A DNA stretch of 64,000 nucleotides from Sycon ciliatum (lineage: Eukaryota > Porifera > Calcarea > Leucosolenida > Sycettidae). A program made the position numbers and the translations under genes. This document shows positions 30,081 to 42,726 of this stretch, piece after piece (the first letter of the stretch is position 1; each line of letters opens with the position of its first letter). The notes under the pieces were generated by a model, which was not told where the DNA came from, did not search any database, and saw only the letters and a list, made by a program, of their open reading frames with translations. The DNA is taken from the NCBI RefSeq assembly GCF_964019385.1, contig NC_088645.1, positions 29,896,274 to 29,960,273 of the forward strand, written 5' to 3'.

Positions 30081-31166
30081 GTTGTGTCGTAAGAGGGGAT
30101 TCGTTCCATTGGACATCAGCGATCGACTTCGTAAGCCTCCCATTGGCTCCCGCTGCTACCCAGATTCTGTCACGTTGCGCTCCGTCGAATGTAATCGAGG
30201 TATATTCAGAATAACAAGAACTCACCTGAACAACGATGGCAACTCGTCGGTTACAGACGCCGGTATAGGAACAACTGGGAGAAGAGTAGAATTACTGAAA
30301 TCAACTTGACTGAATAACTTTGGCCCGCACTTGAAACTGGTACGCTTACACTCGCTTGCCAAACGTTTAGAAAACAGCACTCGTCCGACCAAAACAATGT
30401 CTTCACTTCCTTCCGAAACACCTTTTCACCTCCAAACGACCAAAGCATTACATTGTATTCTGTTTCTGCTGGCATCTTCTCAATATCCAACCGTTTATAA
30501 CGGCAGTCTTGCGCGAAGGCAACCGACTCCTTTCACCGACACTGCCGAAGCTTCGTTTTCAAAATTTGAAAAATCCATGGAAACGCCTATGATGTGACCT
30601 TGGCTTGACCCTAGCCCTCGGCCTCGGCCTCACAGGCTCCGAGATCGCGCGTAGATCTGCGTGCGGTGACGATGGCGCGCGTGGTACTCCGGAGTGTTTG
30701 TCGTCCTCGTCGTTTCGACAAATGCGAGTCGTACTTGCGGACTTGCTTCTTTCGCGATTGTGCGTTGCATCCCCGCCGTTGGGGTCAGTATTTGACCAGG
30801 GCGTTGTCCATACCGCTTGTTTTGGATATGGTGCGCGGTGAGGTGAGTGTGCGGTCTCCGTTGAGCTGGGTTTGCGGTGCCCAGGTCACGAGTACGAGTC
30901 CGTAGACTCTATCACCTAAACCGTGTGTGTTGGGTTAATTATTTTTGTGGAGATCGAAAAAAAATCTCCGATCCGATTGGGTCTCTGCCAACTGGGTTAT
31001 GGTTGTTGCCTTGATAGTGTGCTTGTGCTTAACTGTTGCTGACGGCCGAATGCATGGTTGCCTGTGAAGCACATTAGATAACTTTACAGCCTCCTATAAT
31101 ACGCATCCTGTCCGATGGCAAAAGAGGCTACGGATTTAGTTTTTCTGCACGTTATCAGCAATGACT

Positions 31167-31559
31167 AGGGAGGTTTAGTCCCACGTAATCCGTGGGTACT
31201 TTACGTGTGTGTACCACGTGATACTCAGTGACCCACGTACAGACGTTTTCTGATTCACGACATACCGTGTATGGAGGCTCACCCACGTTCCGCCAGAACG
31301 TGGGTGAAAATCAGAATGGAGCCCATTGTGCAAGCTGTGAGGGTGCTCAGCTGAAGAAGTTTCCGAAGCACGAAATCAAAATATTTGATGAGCTTCTTAG
31401 GCCCGGGTAGCTTCGTCTTTGACCAGGTTTGGGCCTTTCGCTTTATGCTTTTGTTTGTTCCGTGTGACTAAACACAACATTGCAACGTGGGTGCCCTTCA
31501 TCCACTTTACGTGGATCACCCACGTACGCGTTTCCGTTACGTGGGAACTAAACCTCCCT
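31167..31559. mobile_element. MITE, 393 bp, 3-bp TSD, absent from V1
   Basis: The ends AGGGAGGTTTAGTCCCACGT and ACGTGGGAACTAAACCTCCCT are inverted. ACT is duplicated at 31164-31166 and 31560-31562. V1 has the empty site ATGACTACTGG at 27002. A 3-bp duplication suggests a Harbinger- or CACTA-like family. CCCACGT motifs recur inside. Confidence 0.9.
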
Positions 31560-32729
31560 ACTACTGGTCTTCAGCAACTTGGGTCTCCTATAACACAACC
31601 TGTCTACGCTCTTGTAATGCTAACATAATGCTCGGGATAGGACTCGCTACTGATCTTCAGAAATTTGGCCGGACTCTCACTCACAGTAAGACTGTTGTAA
31701 TGTTCATCGTTCTCAAGCGGTCGCTGGTATCTCCCACAATTTCATCGTACTGTTGTACGATATGCTATACATCATCCTTATACCGTACAACACCGTATTG
31801 ATGTCTGGCGCTATCGCCTTCATCTTTGTTGCGGGTGTAATCTAGTGACTTCGTACATGGGTTATATTAGACCAATCTCTTTGTCTGGGTTCGTGAAAAG
31901 GGCCATGCGTGCAAGTCAGCTCGTGTGATGTGCATGACCCCATATCTAGTTGGTATGTAGCAGCTTATGGGACAGAGAGACTTTTGCTCCCCGAGCTTGT
32001 GGATGTAAATAGTGTTTTACGTCGACCATGGCGGCTCGATTTGAACTGCAGAATGGCTGCTCCGATACGAACTCCAAAACCAGAAAAAATAATGGCTACG
32101 ATTCCCAGCCATACCACAACGAACTGATCGGCTACATCATTGTATTGCAAAAAGTTTCAATCTGTTCAAAAGACAATGAATTATTTATTATTATTAAATG
32201 TAAAAACAAAGAAGAAACACATGAGAACGAGTTGTGCAGCAACTATCCACGACTGTAACAAGATGATAAATTGTCAGAAAGTGCGATAATAGGGCACAAA
32301 ACTGACAGGCTACTGAGACATTCAGCGACCCGACGCCTAGCTCTAACACATCCCCAGTGCGCAAACCAACAGCCGTCCAACTTGGAAGGTTCATGGTTAC
32401 GTAGGACCGAAGAGGGGAAGGTGAGCGCAGCGACCGAAAATGTCGCGGATAGTTGCTGCATAACTCGTTCTCAAGTGTTTCTTTTCTTTTTTACATTTAA
32501 TTACTGGCTCGGTATCTGAAACTCGGGTATTGAGCCAATAATAAAAGTAGAAAGGAAAAGGACATATGGAAACGAGTAACTCTCCACCATGGAGATGTGT
32601 AGAAGCTAGGTGTCAGGACGTTGAATGTCTCAGTACTCTGTCAGTTTTGTGCCTAGTTGTTGCACTTTCTGTCAGTATCTGAGTTTATAAATATTACTTT
32701 ATTATCTTAATTTCATGAGGAGCTAGGCA

Positions 32730-33346
32730 ATAAAGCATAGCGTAGGACCCTGATCGAAAGAAATTAACTTTCTCTTTGCATTCGAGGGTAATACAACACT
32801 GTCTACCATCTTGATGACCTAGGCAAAAAAGCAAAGTTGGGCGTGCATGGTCTGTTGATTCAACCATTCGTTCTATCGCGAACATGATCACCTATCCAAT
32901 AGTCTATTATATTAATAATTCAGATCTTTTGCATCTTTCCCTCTAGTGGGTCTATTGTTATTAGGCAATTGTCTGTTATAGTCACCACTATAAATAAAAT
33001 CCAATCCAATCCAATCCATAGGGATGTTATACATTTTTCATTTCTCCTATTTTTTAAAGACATAACCCAGGATTTGAACTCGCACTATAGCCCTGCACGC
33101 ATTCCCCCGATACACTTCGCATGCATACTCATTCTTCCAAGTTCTCATTAAGATCTTGCATTTGAAAGCCCTATTTCAATATTTGAATATTTGAATATTG
33201 TGGCCACCTGTCTTTAATGGAACGGTACCGGATAGCGGCAGGCATGCCGATGGCACAAACAAACAAACAAACACGGAATTAATGCTGTGTGGACCCTGGC
33301 TAGCACCAGACGTTACTGAAGTGACGTCTTTTGCATAGCTACGGGA
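32730..33346 (-). repeat. Repeat family A copy in V2
   Basis: The same copy as 28170-29008 but without the nested MITE. Ends GCATAGCTACGGGAATAA. Confidence 0.75.
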
Positions 33347-34116
33347 ATAACAGCCAGTGTGGTATACACGGCAAGAGTCATGAGTGTGTATGCGTGCCTG
33401 AAAAACATGGCACTTTCACAGTGCCCAGTTCATTTTCATCATTTTCGTGCACACATCTACTCTCATGTCCATCACGAAACTCGGAGTTACAGCGGAATGA
33501 GACTTGTTTGATTCATTGCTGTGTAATATTCTACTCTCATGTCCATGTGGATGTGGCATGTACGCCTCCTGCATGTCTATCAACTACTTGGAATCAAAAA
33601 GAAAGCTTTCTTGACCACAAGGCGCATTTGAAATTGCTTCGCATTCCATGTAAGTCTGGTAGAGCTTCGCACCTGAGTCCCTGTGACTCTTTCTTCTGGT
33701 ACGTTTCCTCGATTTTTGAATTTCAATGACATCCCATATGGAACGAACTGTTGCCGTGTTGCTGTGAGGCCCCTCCGAGGATGAATGGAGCAAACCTTTG
33801 AGCGAAATGGGAATTTGCTGTTTCATAGATGTGTGGCGGATGCAGTCACTGGTCTGCGTTTGCCGCTTCTCGCCCAGCAGCCCACCAGGAATCCATGGGG
33901 CAACAACATCCTCGCGGCACGCGGATACACGCTGGTCGCGCCTACAAGCGAGGATACCCGTGACAGGTGGGAACTAGACTACAACACTCTCATGGACAGC
34001 TTTGCACACAACTGTACGCCCAACACACCATAGGGTGCTAGACTTCGTGCAGGCATAACCTAATCAATGGCAAGAATGTTTTGATACCAGCCCGAAAAAC
34101 GTTCTAGCATTCCTAT

Positions 34117-34501
34117 TACCGTACTCGCACGATTAGTGCTCCTGGAGCACTATTTTTTCGATGTCCATCACGGATGGGGCAGTATTCAAGAGAGGGCACT
34201 ATTTTGTCATTGCTGGAACATTTGCGTCATCCAGCTTAAAATAAAGAAAAACAGAAGCTAAAGTGTACTGTAAACGCTCACGACTCCACAGAAACGGGAA
34301 CAATACCTTCGATTTTGTTCCTTAAAACACCAGTGCAAAGCAATGGCCAAGAACATTAGCAAAAGAACACCAAACTTGAACATGGGCTTGGTTACAAGAC
34401 CGGTGGGGGGGGGCACTATTCAAGAAAGGGCTTGATTTTTCTCTGGCTCTTGGAGATTAAGGCACTATTCGAAAGAGGGCTCTTATCGCGCGAGTACGGT
34501 A
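34117..34501. mobile_element. MITE with TACCGTACTCGC ends, copy in V2
   Basis: Second copy of the 29694-30080 MITE. Base 34360, inside it, is where tandem unit U1 begins: the right half from CAAAAGAACACC recurs at 45563 and 55488 fused to Gypsy sequence. Confidence 0.8.
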
Positions 34502-35047
34502 GTTGTGTCGTAAGAGGGGATTCGTTCCATTGGACATCAGCGATCGACTTCGTAAGCCTCCCATTGGCTCCCGCTGCTACCCAGATTCTGTCACGTTGCG
34601 CTCCGTCGAATGTAATCGAGGTATATTCAGAATAACAAGAACTCACCTGAACAACGATGGCAACTCGTCGGTTACAGACGCCGGTATACGAACAACTGGG
34701 AGAAGAGTAGATTTACTGAAATCGACTTTGGCCCGCACTTGAAACTGGTACGCTTACACTCGCTTGCCAAACGTTTAGAAAACAGCACTCGTCCGACCAA
34801 AACAATGTCTTCACTTCCTTCCGAAACACCTTTTCACCTCCAAACGACCAAAGCATTACATTGTATTCTGTTTCTGCTGGCATCTTCTCAATATCCAACC
34901 GTTTATAACGGCAGTCTTGCGCGAAGGCAACCGACTCCTTTCACCGACACTGCCGAAGCTGCGTTTTCAAAATTTGAAAAATCCATGGAAACGGCTATGA
35001 TGTGACCTTGGCTTGACCCTAGCCCTCGGCCTCGGCCTCACAGGCTC

Positions 35048-37515
35048 CGATATGCGCATGATTAGGCAGTCTCCAAATTTCTGACCCGGCACGTGCTCAT
35101 CACTCAGGTACTGGCAAATAGCAATCTCTCTTTTCGCGTCCACAAGCAGCTCATTGTGCTCGAATGACGACATTTTCGGTAAGCGGCGGAGGTTGACCTT
35201 CCGACCTTCGAACCTCAACTTCTGTTAAAGCCTTAAAGGGGAACTGTCATCAACACAATTATTTCCCTTATACTTATAGGTAGGTAGGTGTATTTTTACT
35301 TGAATTCGCCGAACCAAACGTGCGGTATCGCCCAGATACGTGGACGCGAATGGAAACAATAAACTAGTGTAGAAAATAGCCTAATACTACTTTTATGATA
35401 GAGCAAAGCAAAGAACGCCCAGTCAATGAATAAAGTTATAAACAAAAATCAGGGGAGGCGTCAGATAGCACACGACGTACGACTGGTACTGTGGAGTACC
35501 GCAAACGTTCAAGGGTACACGTAGAGTTCAGTAGTCGGTGCTATCAAGACAAAAGGCGAGGCAGGCATGCTTGAACTCGTGGTGCTGGGTAATCAGTGGT
35601 AATACCACACACGTCGGATGGCACGTTGTTCTATAAAAATGGACCCGCGAGCGGTTGGGCGGTCATGGCCGGCTTTGGATAGGGACTTTAGGGAGGTCAG
35701 TGAACGCAAGGCGCAGGCCTACACTCTGCGCATGCATTACGTCATCGATTTTTTGAATGTGATCGCCGTGGCGCCGACAGAGAAAACATGGCCGCGGTCT
35801 GTTTGCACCGCTGGGAGTCGTAAAATTACTGTTCTTCTGTCCCGGATCCCCGCGACCATTCAAATCATACGCGACACGGAGGACTCACGTACTCACCACG
35901 TTCTCATTTGCAGAAGCCTTGCTTGGTAGTTTAACATGTTTTTCGATTTAGACAGCATACTACAAGGCGAGGACGCATAGTGCTCCTGACTACAACCATA
36001 ACCCGGTTGGCAGAGTCCCGGTCTTGCGACCATTTGAACCGTATTTGGAAACCCAGGTTCGGACCCTCGTTACTCCAGGAGTTGTTAGGATTTAGAAAAT
36101 TTCTTTTTTTGTGTTGTAGAAGTCGTCGTGTTGCCGCCGCAGTATTGTTAACGTTGTCGCGTTGCTGCCGCTGCAGGGATCACGTCTGGAATGTGATGTT
36201 GTTATTTTCTTGTCTTCCTCTGTAATTTGTAAGTTATCTTTCTTTTTTCTTTTGTTTTTTTTGTTCTTTTTTTGTCTTTTCCAACTTCTGCCCATGGCAT
36301 CCTTCTCTCAGCTCGTCAGCTGTAACAGTCATCGTGATCACCATGACGACTGTTGTGAGAAGGTGCTCGCTGCCGACGAGGTTAGTGATGTTCCGACGAG
36401 GCCATGGGTAGGCCTACACCACGTCGGAACACCCCGTCTGCACGTTGGTGTTGATGGACGTTGATGTTGTTGTAGTAGTTGTTGTTGTTGTTGTTGTCGT
36501 TTTTCTTAGTGTTGTTCTCGTTGTTGATTCCACATATAAAACAGAGTCATATTTCGTTAATCAGCTTCAGGGTACATTTTCTTCAGTTGTGAACGATTTG
36601 TGGAATGTTGCAATTGGTAACATGGGACATAAGTTCAGTGCAGCGCCCAGGATGTTTTTCAGGCCAGGTACGCCGGTTTTAGGGGTCAAATGTCGGAGTC
36701 AGCATTGCTTACCTCGGCTGTTGCGCTGGACCGTCTTGGGTTCACTCGTAGTTAATTAATTGTGCCTCACCAGGGGGTGGGCTCTCCGGTATTAATCCTT
36801 TGTTGAAACGAGAAATTGTTTACTATTATTATTGATGAATGGGTTAGTGTTGTATCACGTTCCTCGTGGCGTGGGCTGAGTCTACTGTCAGGTGAACGGA
36901 GCTATAAAACACACAGACAGCGGTTATTGGTGTATCGAAGGAGGAAAGAAGTCTCATTGGTGGGTCTCTAAAAGAGACGCGTGTTGACTTTGGACTTATC
37001 GTGAGATCTCTCCAGGTTGTCCGAGGAGCTGGTAAGATGGTCGTCGACGTGGAAGGTGAACGTAGGCTGAGGAAGATATGTGGAGTGTAGCCGGACACGA
37101 CGTGAAGTTTTCTTGTTGTCGTCGCGAGTTGTGCTCTGGAGACGTCGATCTTGCGTGGTGTCGTAGGTCGCGCGCGGGGATCGCGCGTAGATCTGCGTGC
37201 GGTGATGATGGCGCGCGTGGTACTCCGGAGTGTTTGTCGTCCTCGTCGTTTCGACAAATGCGAGTCGTACTTGCGGACTTGCTTCTTTCGCCATTGTGCG
37301 TTGCATCCCCGCCGTTGGGGTCAGTATTTGACCGGGGCGTTGTCCATACCGCTTGTTTTGGATATGGTGCGCGGTGAGGTGAGTGTGCGGTCTCCGTTGA
37401 GCTGGGTTTGCGGTGCCCAGGTCACGAGTACGAGTCCGTAGACTCTATCGCCTAAACCGTGTGTGTTGGGTTAATTATTTTTTGTGGAGATCGAAAAAAT
37501 AATCTCTCATCCGAT
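35048..37515. other. Unclassified sequence in U1 with an inverted-repeat pair
   Basis: No convincing gene. About 80 bases at 35945-36024 (AGGCGAGGACGCATAGTGCT) recur inverted at 37517-37590, enclosing 1.5 kb, so this may be a TIR element of unknown type. Weak frames at 35618-35929 and 37151-37441 have ordinary composition but no motif. AGCTATAAAACACAC near 36900 is TATA-like. The GTTGTT run at 36474-36498 makes a false poly-Val frame. The same sequence is in U2 at 46268-48735. Confidence 0.4.
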
Positions 37516-37883
37516 TGGGACTCTGCCAACCGGGTTATGGTTGTAGCCAGGAGCACTATGCGTCCTCGCCTGGTAACATGCTGTCAAAATCGAATCACCA
37601 CGTTCTCCCCCGTCGATTTCTCTGAAAGTTTGCACATCATGAAACAGCGCGTCACGTAAGTGATAGCATTGACGACAGCTCATTGCCTGTGTCGCGTGTG
37701 CTGCAGCTTCTCGACTCGTTCAGAGAGGAATTTCGGGGGGTTATGAGAATTGCACTTGCAGATCTCCTAGCTCCTCTCGAAAACCGCATGACGAAGCTAG
37801 AGTCGTAGAGAGACAGATATTGCAACTGCAAAAACAGAGTGAGAAGCTGCAGACTGATGTCAACAAATGCAAGGCTGCAGGTG

Positions 37884-39906
37884 ACGAGAGAGCTTGGAAG
37901 CTCAGGGCCCTACGCTATGCTTTTTTGCCTTGATGACTTAGACAAAAAAAGCAAAGGGATGTTATAAATTCTTATAAATTTCTACTTTTTGTTTTTAGAC
38001 ATAACCTGGGATTCGAACCCGCACTATCGCCCTGCATGCATCCCCCGATTCACTTCGCATACATACTAATTCTTCCAAGTTGCTTCACGTTATGATCTTG
38101 TATTTGAAAGCCCGATTTGAATATGCATTGTGGCCAGCCGTCTTTGATTGTACGGTATGGTACGAGACAGTTACGGGACAGGTACGCGACAGGTACGGTA
38201 GAGGGTAGTGCGACACCATCTACCGCCTTGATGACGGCAAAAAAAGAATAGAGATGTTATAAATTTTTCAATTCTCCTATTTTTTAAGGCATTACCTGGG
38301 ATTCGAACCCGCACTATCGCCCTACATGCATTCCCCAATACACTCCGCATTCTTACTCATTCTTCCAAGTTGCTTCACGTGATGATCTTGCGTTTGAAAG
38401 CCCTATTTGAATAGTGCTGCCAGCTGTATGTGGCCAGCTGTGTTTGATGGTACGGTACGGTACGGGACAGATACGGGTAGCGCCAGGCGTGACACAAACA
38501 CACAAACACACAAACACACAAACACCAAATTCAGGGCTCACGGTTGGGATGCCAAAACTCGATTACGTGGGAGGACATCTTGAAATCTGATCACCATAGA
38601 AATGAGCTCGCGTGACTCGAGCTGTGCACGCCTGCGCGGCGCGGAGCACAGCAAGGAGAGAGTTGCAGTGACCTGGTGACTGACAAGAAGCAGTAGAACT
38701 GAGGAAGACGGAGACCGGCTGGGGACTTGCGTTTCACTTTGGTTGCCGTTCACTGTCGTTGTTATTGCTTCTTTCCGAGCGAGTGTGTGGCGAGCAGTGC
38801 TGGCCTCGTAAGCCGAAGGCTTCAGACAGTTCGTTCGTACGCTGAGTCCTGCGCTGAGAAGTCGCGAGTTCTGCCGCCGAGTTTTTTTAGTGAGAAAGGG
38901 ATCGACATCTATGTCCGCCGCTGATGCACTGGCGCAGGTGAGGAGAGGTAGAGGACAAGAGCTCCTTGATGGAATGAAGCAAAGACTCACACCGTGTTCT
39001 AGTTCGTTATCTCTGTTCTCAGAGCGTTTTGTAAATGCACTTACACGAGTGAAAGAGCCGTGCCACGCTGCTGTGAGAAGTGACGATGGAGAGTTGTGAA
39101 TTATTTGATTTGCCACTCTCTTTCGTTGCAAGAGGACGAATCAAATGGCTTCGCCGTTGTACTGGTCATGTATTTTCGGTTCGCCATAGCTGCTGAAGCA
39201 CACAGCAGTAGAGCGCCGATGAGCGAGACAGCAAACGGTGAATAATATTTCAAGAGTTTGTCAGTCACGGAGGAAACATTGCAAAAAACGCCTTGCTGCT
39301 GCCTCGCTGGTGTAGTTTCCGCATCGTACAACGCATATGCACAGGCTTCCTTCCTTGTCGTCGCGCGCGGGAGTTCACGTGCGCCCCTGCCGACTTAGCT
39401 CACTTCAAAACAGTATAAGGTAGCACAATATTGGCCGATTTTGACAATCGATGGCTCAAAATCCTCAGTAGATACTAAGCTAGAGTTTAACCGAAGCGAT
39501 TTTGTTCTAGATGAAGGGATCGCTGTAGAGCATTCACCGACTTTGTGACCATATCTTTAGTTTCCCAGGGCCAAAATCAAAAATTCCTTCGGTTGAACCC
39601 TTAGTTCACATCTTGCCTGGTTCCACCCAAATTTTCAGTGTCGTACTGTCTACCTGTGCTACCTTATTCTATTTTGAAGAGGCATGTGTCGCACTGAAAA
39701 TCGCTGCGAGATGGCTAGAGTTTGTGTACAAGGGGTGGTCGAGCTGTGGTCGCGTGACAGTCGACCTGTCGTCGCGTGAGCTGGCCAGAAACAAAATGGC
39801 GCCCACGTATTTGTACACAACCGTGAGCCCTGAAATTAAAGCTGTGGGGACCCTGGCTAGCGCCAGACGTTACTGAAGTAACGTCTTCTCCATACCTACG
39901 GGAATA
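37884..39906 (-). repeat. Repeat family A, full copy in U1, split by a hAT-like element
   Basis: Minus-strand copy from the 3' end (AGAGAGCTTGGAAGCTCAGG) through two direct B-box modules (about 38012 and 38297) to the 5' end near 39906. It contains a CACAAACA microsatellite. The hAT-like element sits between AAATT copies at 38527 and 39833. The intact version is at 49101-49826. Confidence 0.85.
38532..39832. mobile_element. Non-autonomous hAT-like element, 1301 bp, TSD AAATT
   Basis: The ends CAGGGCTCACGGTTG and CAACCGTGAGCCCTG are inverted; AAATT is duplicated. Unit U2 has the single AAATT empty site (about 49752), so boundaries are exact. The CAGGG terminus and 5-bp duplication are shared with the complete hAT at 8957-12018. 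Internal frames (38890-39099 plus; 39101-39331 minus with one hydrophobic segment) are unrecognised and could be captured sequence. Confidence 0.9.
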
Positions 39907-40537
39907 AAGCCAATTCTGATGTCGACAATGGCGGGAAATCCGCCATTGTTGTCGACCTTCGGCACCAGGTTGACGGCCTCTCTGCCAAACTCAGTGACGT
40001 GGTAGATAATTTGCCAAATAAGGTTGACCTCGCTACATTGGAAACGACCTCTTCGCGCACTCAGCAAGTTCATGTCATGCGTGACGTCATGGCAGAGGAG
40101 GTGGCGAAGCGGGACCGCAGCAACAACGCGGTTCTCCGATGCCTAGTGGAGGCTGACGGAGAACAACTCCAGTCCATTGTACGGGGTCTCGTTCCAGGTC
40201 TCGATGCTGGTGATGTCCTCAGCGCAGAGCGCATTACACCAAAGAAGCGGGGTGAGGCAACTGGGAACGCCCCTGCTGGCCCAAGACTGGTAAAAGTCAA
40301 GCTCACAGAGAAGGGAAAGCGAGTGTTAATGAATGGAAACGTGCTGCTAAATATGGCGCACGTGATGTTTTTGTCAACCACGATCTGACACCACAAGAGC
40401 AGGCCTGACGTCGTGAGTTGATTCCAAAGTGTAAGGCCCTCCGAGAGAAGAATTTCCCCTGCACCCTACCTCGGGACGTGATCCTGAGTAAAGGCCGTCC
40501 TATGAGCACGGATGAAATTGCTCGCATTCTGCAATAG
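39907..40537 (+). pseudogene. LINE ORF1 remnant, U1 copy
   Basis: The frame begins abruptly after the family A repeat (5' truncation). A coiled-coil-like stretch (DGLSAKLSDVVDNLPNKVDL) leads to RSNNAVLRCLVEA and PRLVKVKLTEKGKR, the style of the nucleic-acid-binding ORF1 protein of CR1/L2-type LINEs. A frameshift lies near 40330 and a TGA near 40406. The tail ends STDEIARILQ at the stop 40535-40537. ORF1 proteins coat LINE RNA. This copy cannot make one. Confidence 0.65.
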
Positions 40538-42726
40538 GATGCACGTGGGAACCCTTCTGTTGATGTCACATGTCCTAGTCCTATACAAGATTCCGAATTG
40601 AACATTGCTCATATCAACATTTCTAGTATACGAAACAAAGTGCATGATGTTCACAAAATATTACATGACCATAACATACACGTTCTATCCGTCAATGAGA
40701 CATGGCTAGATGACTCCATCACTGACGCAGCCATCCACATTCCACAGTACTCCGTCTTTCGCAATGACCGTAATCGGCATGGCGGTGGTGTTGCACTCTA
40801 CATCCAAAGTCACTTGGACGCAAGATTAATTCAACTCCCATCTTCAATTGCCACGGCATCAGTACGTCCTGAGGTGCTCTTCGCTGAAATCAATGTGCCA
40901 CATGCAAAACGAGACCAACTGATCACTGTTGGTACCGCTTACAGACCACCAGGACAGCCTGTCGCATTTTGGGAGACCTTCTCCTCCGCTGTAGACCACG
41001 TCATAGCGCGGAATGACAAGACCATCATTCTAGGAGATTTTAAGGTTGATGTCCTAAAGAAGACATCACCACAATACGGACACCTACGTCAACACTGCCA
41101 AGAATTTTGTCTGCGGAATGTCGTGACCCAACCGACCAGGCTGCCCTCGGGTACCTGTCTCGATATAGCGCTATGCTCTGACGACCTCAAAACTTCCGCA
41201 TGTCATGCCATAGCTCTGCACGGCATTACTGACCATCAGCTGGTCTTAGTAAAGACTGTCTTGCCTATGACTAAACCTACGAGAGTTGTGCGGCAGTTAC
41301 GGAAGCCGCCATTGTGGAAACTGCCTGCAGACGAATGCACCGATTCCATGCTTGATGCACTCACTGATTCCGCCTTCCGCAGAGTACCCCCAGATGGCTC
41401 ACCAGACGTTAACACAATGGAAACTAGCTTCTCTATTCTATGCAAAAGAGTTCTGAACGAAAAGTCGCCTGTGAAACAAATATTGCCATCAGTGCTAGGG
41501 CTAAGCCTAAACCACAGCCTTGGGTAAGCGATCAACTCCGAAGGTTGTTAGAAAGGCGCAAGCACCTCCACGCGAAGGTTTTGAAACATCCCGGAAATGA
41601 ATCTGTGAAACAACAGTACAGGGCAACAAGGAGGGAAGGCACACTGTTAAATAGAAAGCTGAGACGAGAGTATTACAACAGGGAGTTTCGAGATGCGAAG
41701 AATAAGCCAAGGCAACAGTGGGCGCTTCTAAACTCGCTCACAGGGCGCAACTTTGTCCGTGAACAACCAAAAGCTACGTTAGGCGATCTGAGTGCCATAT
41801 TTGCGTCCATTGTCACTGATCCTAATCCTTGCCCACCCTTGAGCAACCTAATACCTGACATCTCGACAACAGCTGACGCAGACGGCCCTTCTTTTAAAGA
41901 ATTTCGTGCCGTTTCAGCTCTGGAGATAAGCGACCTGTTGAAGCATTTGAACTGTGCCAAGGCAGCTGGATCGGATGACATTCCTCCTCTGCTCCTACGC
42001 CTCTGTGAGCCTGCCGCTGCAGGTCCCATAGCGCAGATCATTAACGAGTCCTTGAGTACTGGAATGGTGCCAGACGTCTACAAATTGGCTACAGTGTGTC
42101 CTGTCCACAAGTCAGGGGACAAATCTGAAGCGTCGAAATATGGCCCCGTTTCACTTTTGCCGATTGTTTCTAAGATCCTTGAGAAGGTAGTACATCGGCA
42201 AATGATTAGGTTCCTTCAAGATCACGCTGAGCTTCGTATTCTCCCAGACGAGCAATTCGCCTACCGCAGAGGGCACTCCTGTGAGGATGCGTTAACTCTC
42301 GCAGTAAACCGCTGGATGATGAGTGTGGACAAGGGCGAGTATCGCGGGGTTATACTCGTGGACATGAGCAAGGCCTTCGATCGGGTACGCCATGAACTAC
42401 TTCTTAACGAGCTTAAAGCTATTGGCACAAGCGGAGTAGCACTACAGTGGTTCTCCAGCTATCTCCAGGGTCGACGACAACAGGTGAAAATTGGAAATAA
42501 CAGAGGAGACGAGACACATTGTACACGAGGCGTTCCGCAAGGGTCGGTGCTAGGGCCTCTGTTATTCTCTTTGTACGTGCGACATGTCCCTGGAGTACTT
42601 CGCCACGCAGAGTCCCAACAGTATGCTGACGATATCGCCTTTTAAATACACTGTCAGTCTACTGGAGAACTTCAGCACAAGTTGACAAGTGAGTTGAACA
42701 GACTAAATACGTACCTTGGAAGCATT
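40538..42726 (+). pseudogene. APE-type LINE ORF2 (endonuclease and RT), U1 copy
   Basis: The frame opens directly after the ORF1 stop without an ATG. The apurinic endonuclease domain shows HINISSIRNK, SVNETWLDD, GGGVALYI, LGDFKVD and GITDHQLV. After a frameshift near 41440-41520 the RT follows with AAGSDDIPPLLL, ILVDMSKAFDRV, GVPQGSVLGPLLFSL and QYADDIAF. A TAA (42643-42645) then stops the frame, although in-frame coding resumes as HCQSTGELQHKL until a Gypsy LTR cuts it at 42727. The family is CR1/Jockey/L2-like. It would nick DNA and prime reverse transcription, but this copy is broken. Confidence 0.85.

Larger units (their letters stand above)
26868..31005. repeat. Large duplication block V1
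   Basis: Starts TTGCCTTGATAGTGTGCTTG and parallels 31006-35047 with few differences. At 30636 it jumps to sequence matching 37180-37548, so it is the 31006-37548 block with about 2.1 kb removed. It ends at GGGTTATGGTTG, after which the second block starts. Short plus-strand frames inside, such as 29362-29610, are unrecognised although conserved in both blocks. Otherwise the block holds only the repeats listed here. Confidence 0.85.
31006..34359. repeat. Large duplication block V2, first part
   Basis: Parallels 26868-29947. Differences are a 393-bp MITE (31167-31559), lack of the 28517 MITE, and about 70 extra bases at 33470-33540 flanked by CTACTCTCATGTCCAT. It contains a family A copy on the minus strand (32730-33340). 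Confidence 0.85.

Noticed and set aside
35220..35275. TTAAAGGGGAACTGTC as the end of a second TTAA element
   Set aside because: No inverted partner end is found nearby, so an element cannot be delimited.
36445..36759. Poly-Val frame (also at 47665)
   Set aside because: The Val run is a GTT microsatellite; the rest shows no domain.
38538..39131. 197-codon frame in the hAT-like element as transposase
   Set aside because: It is Ser/Arg-rich, with no zinc finger, catalytic acids or hAT dimerisation motif.
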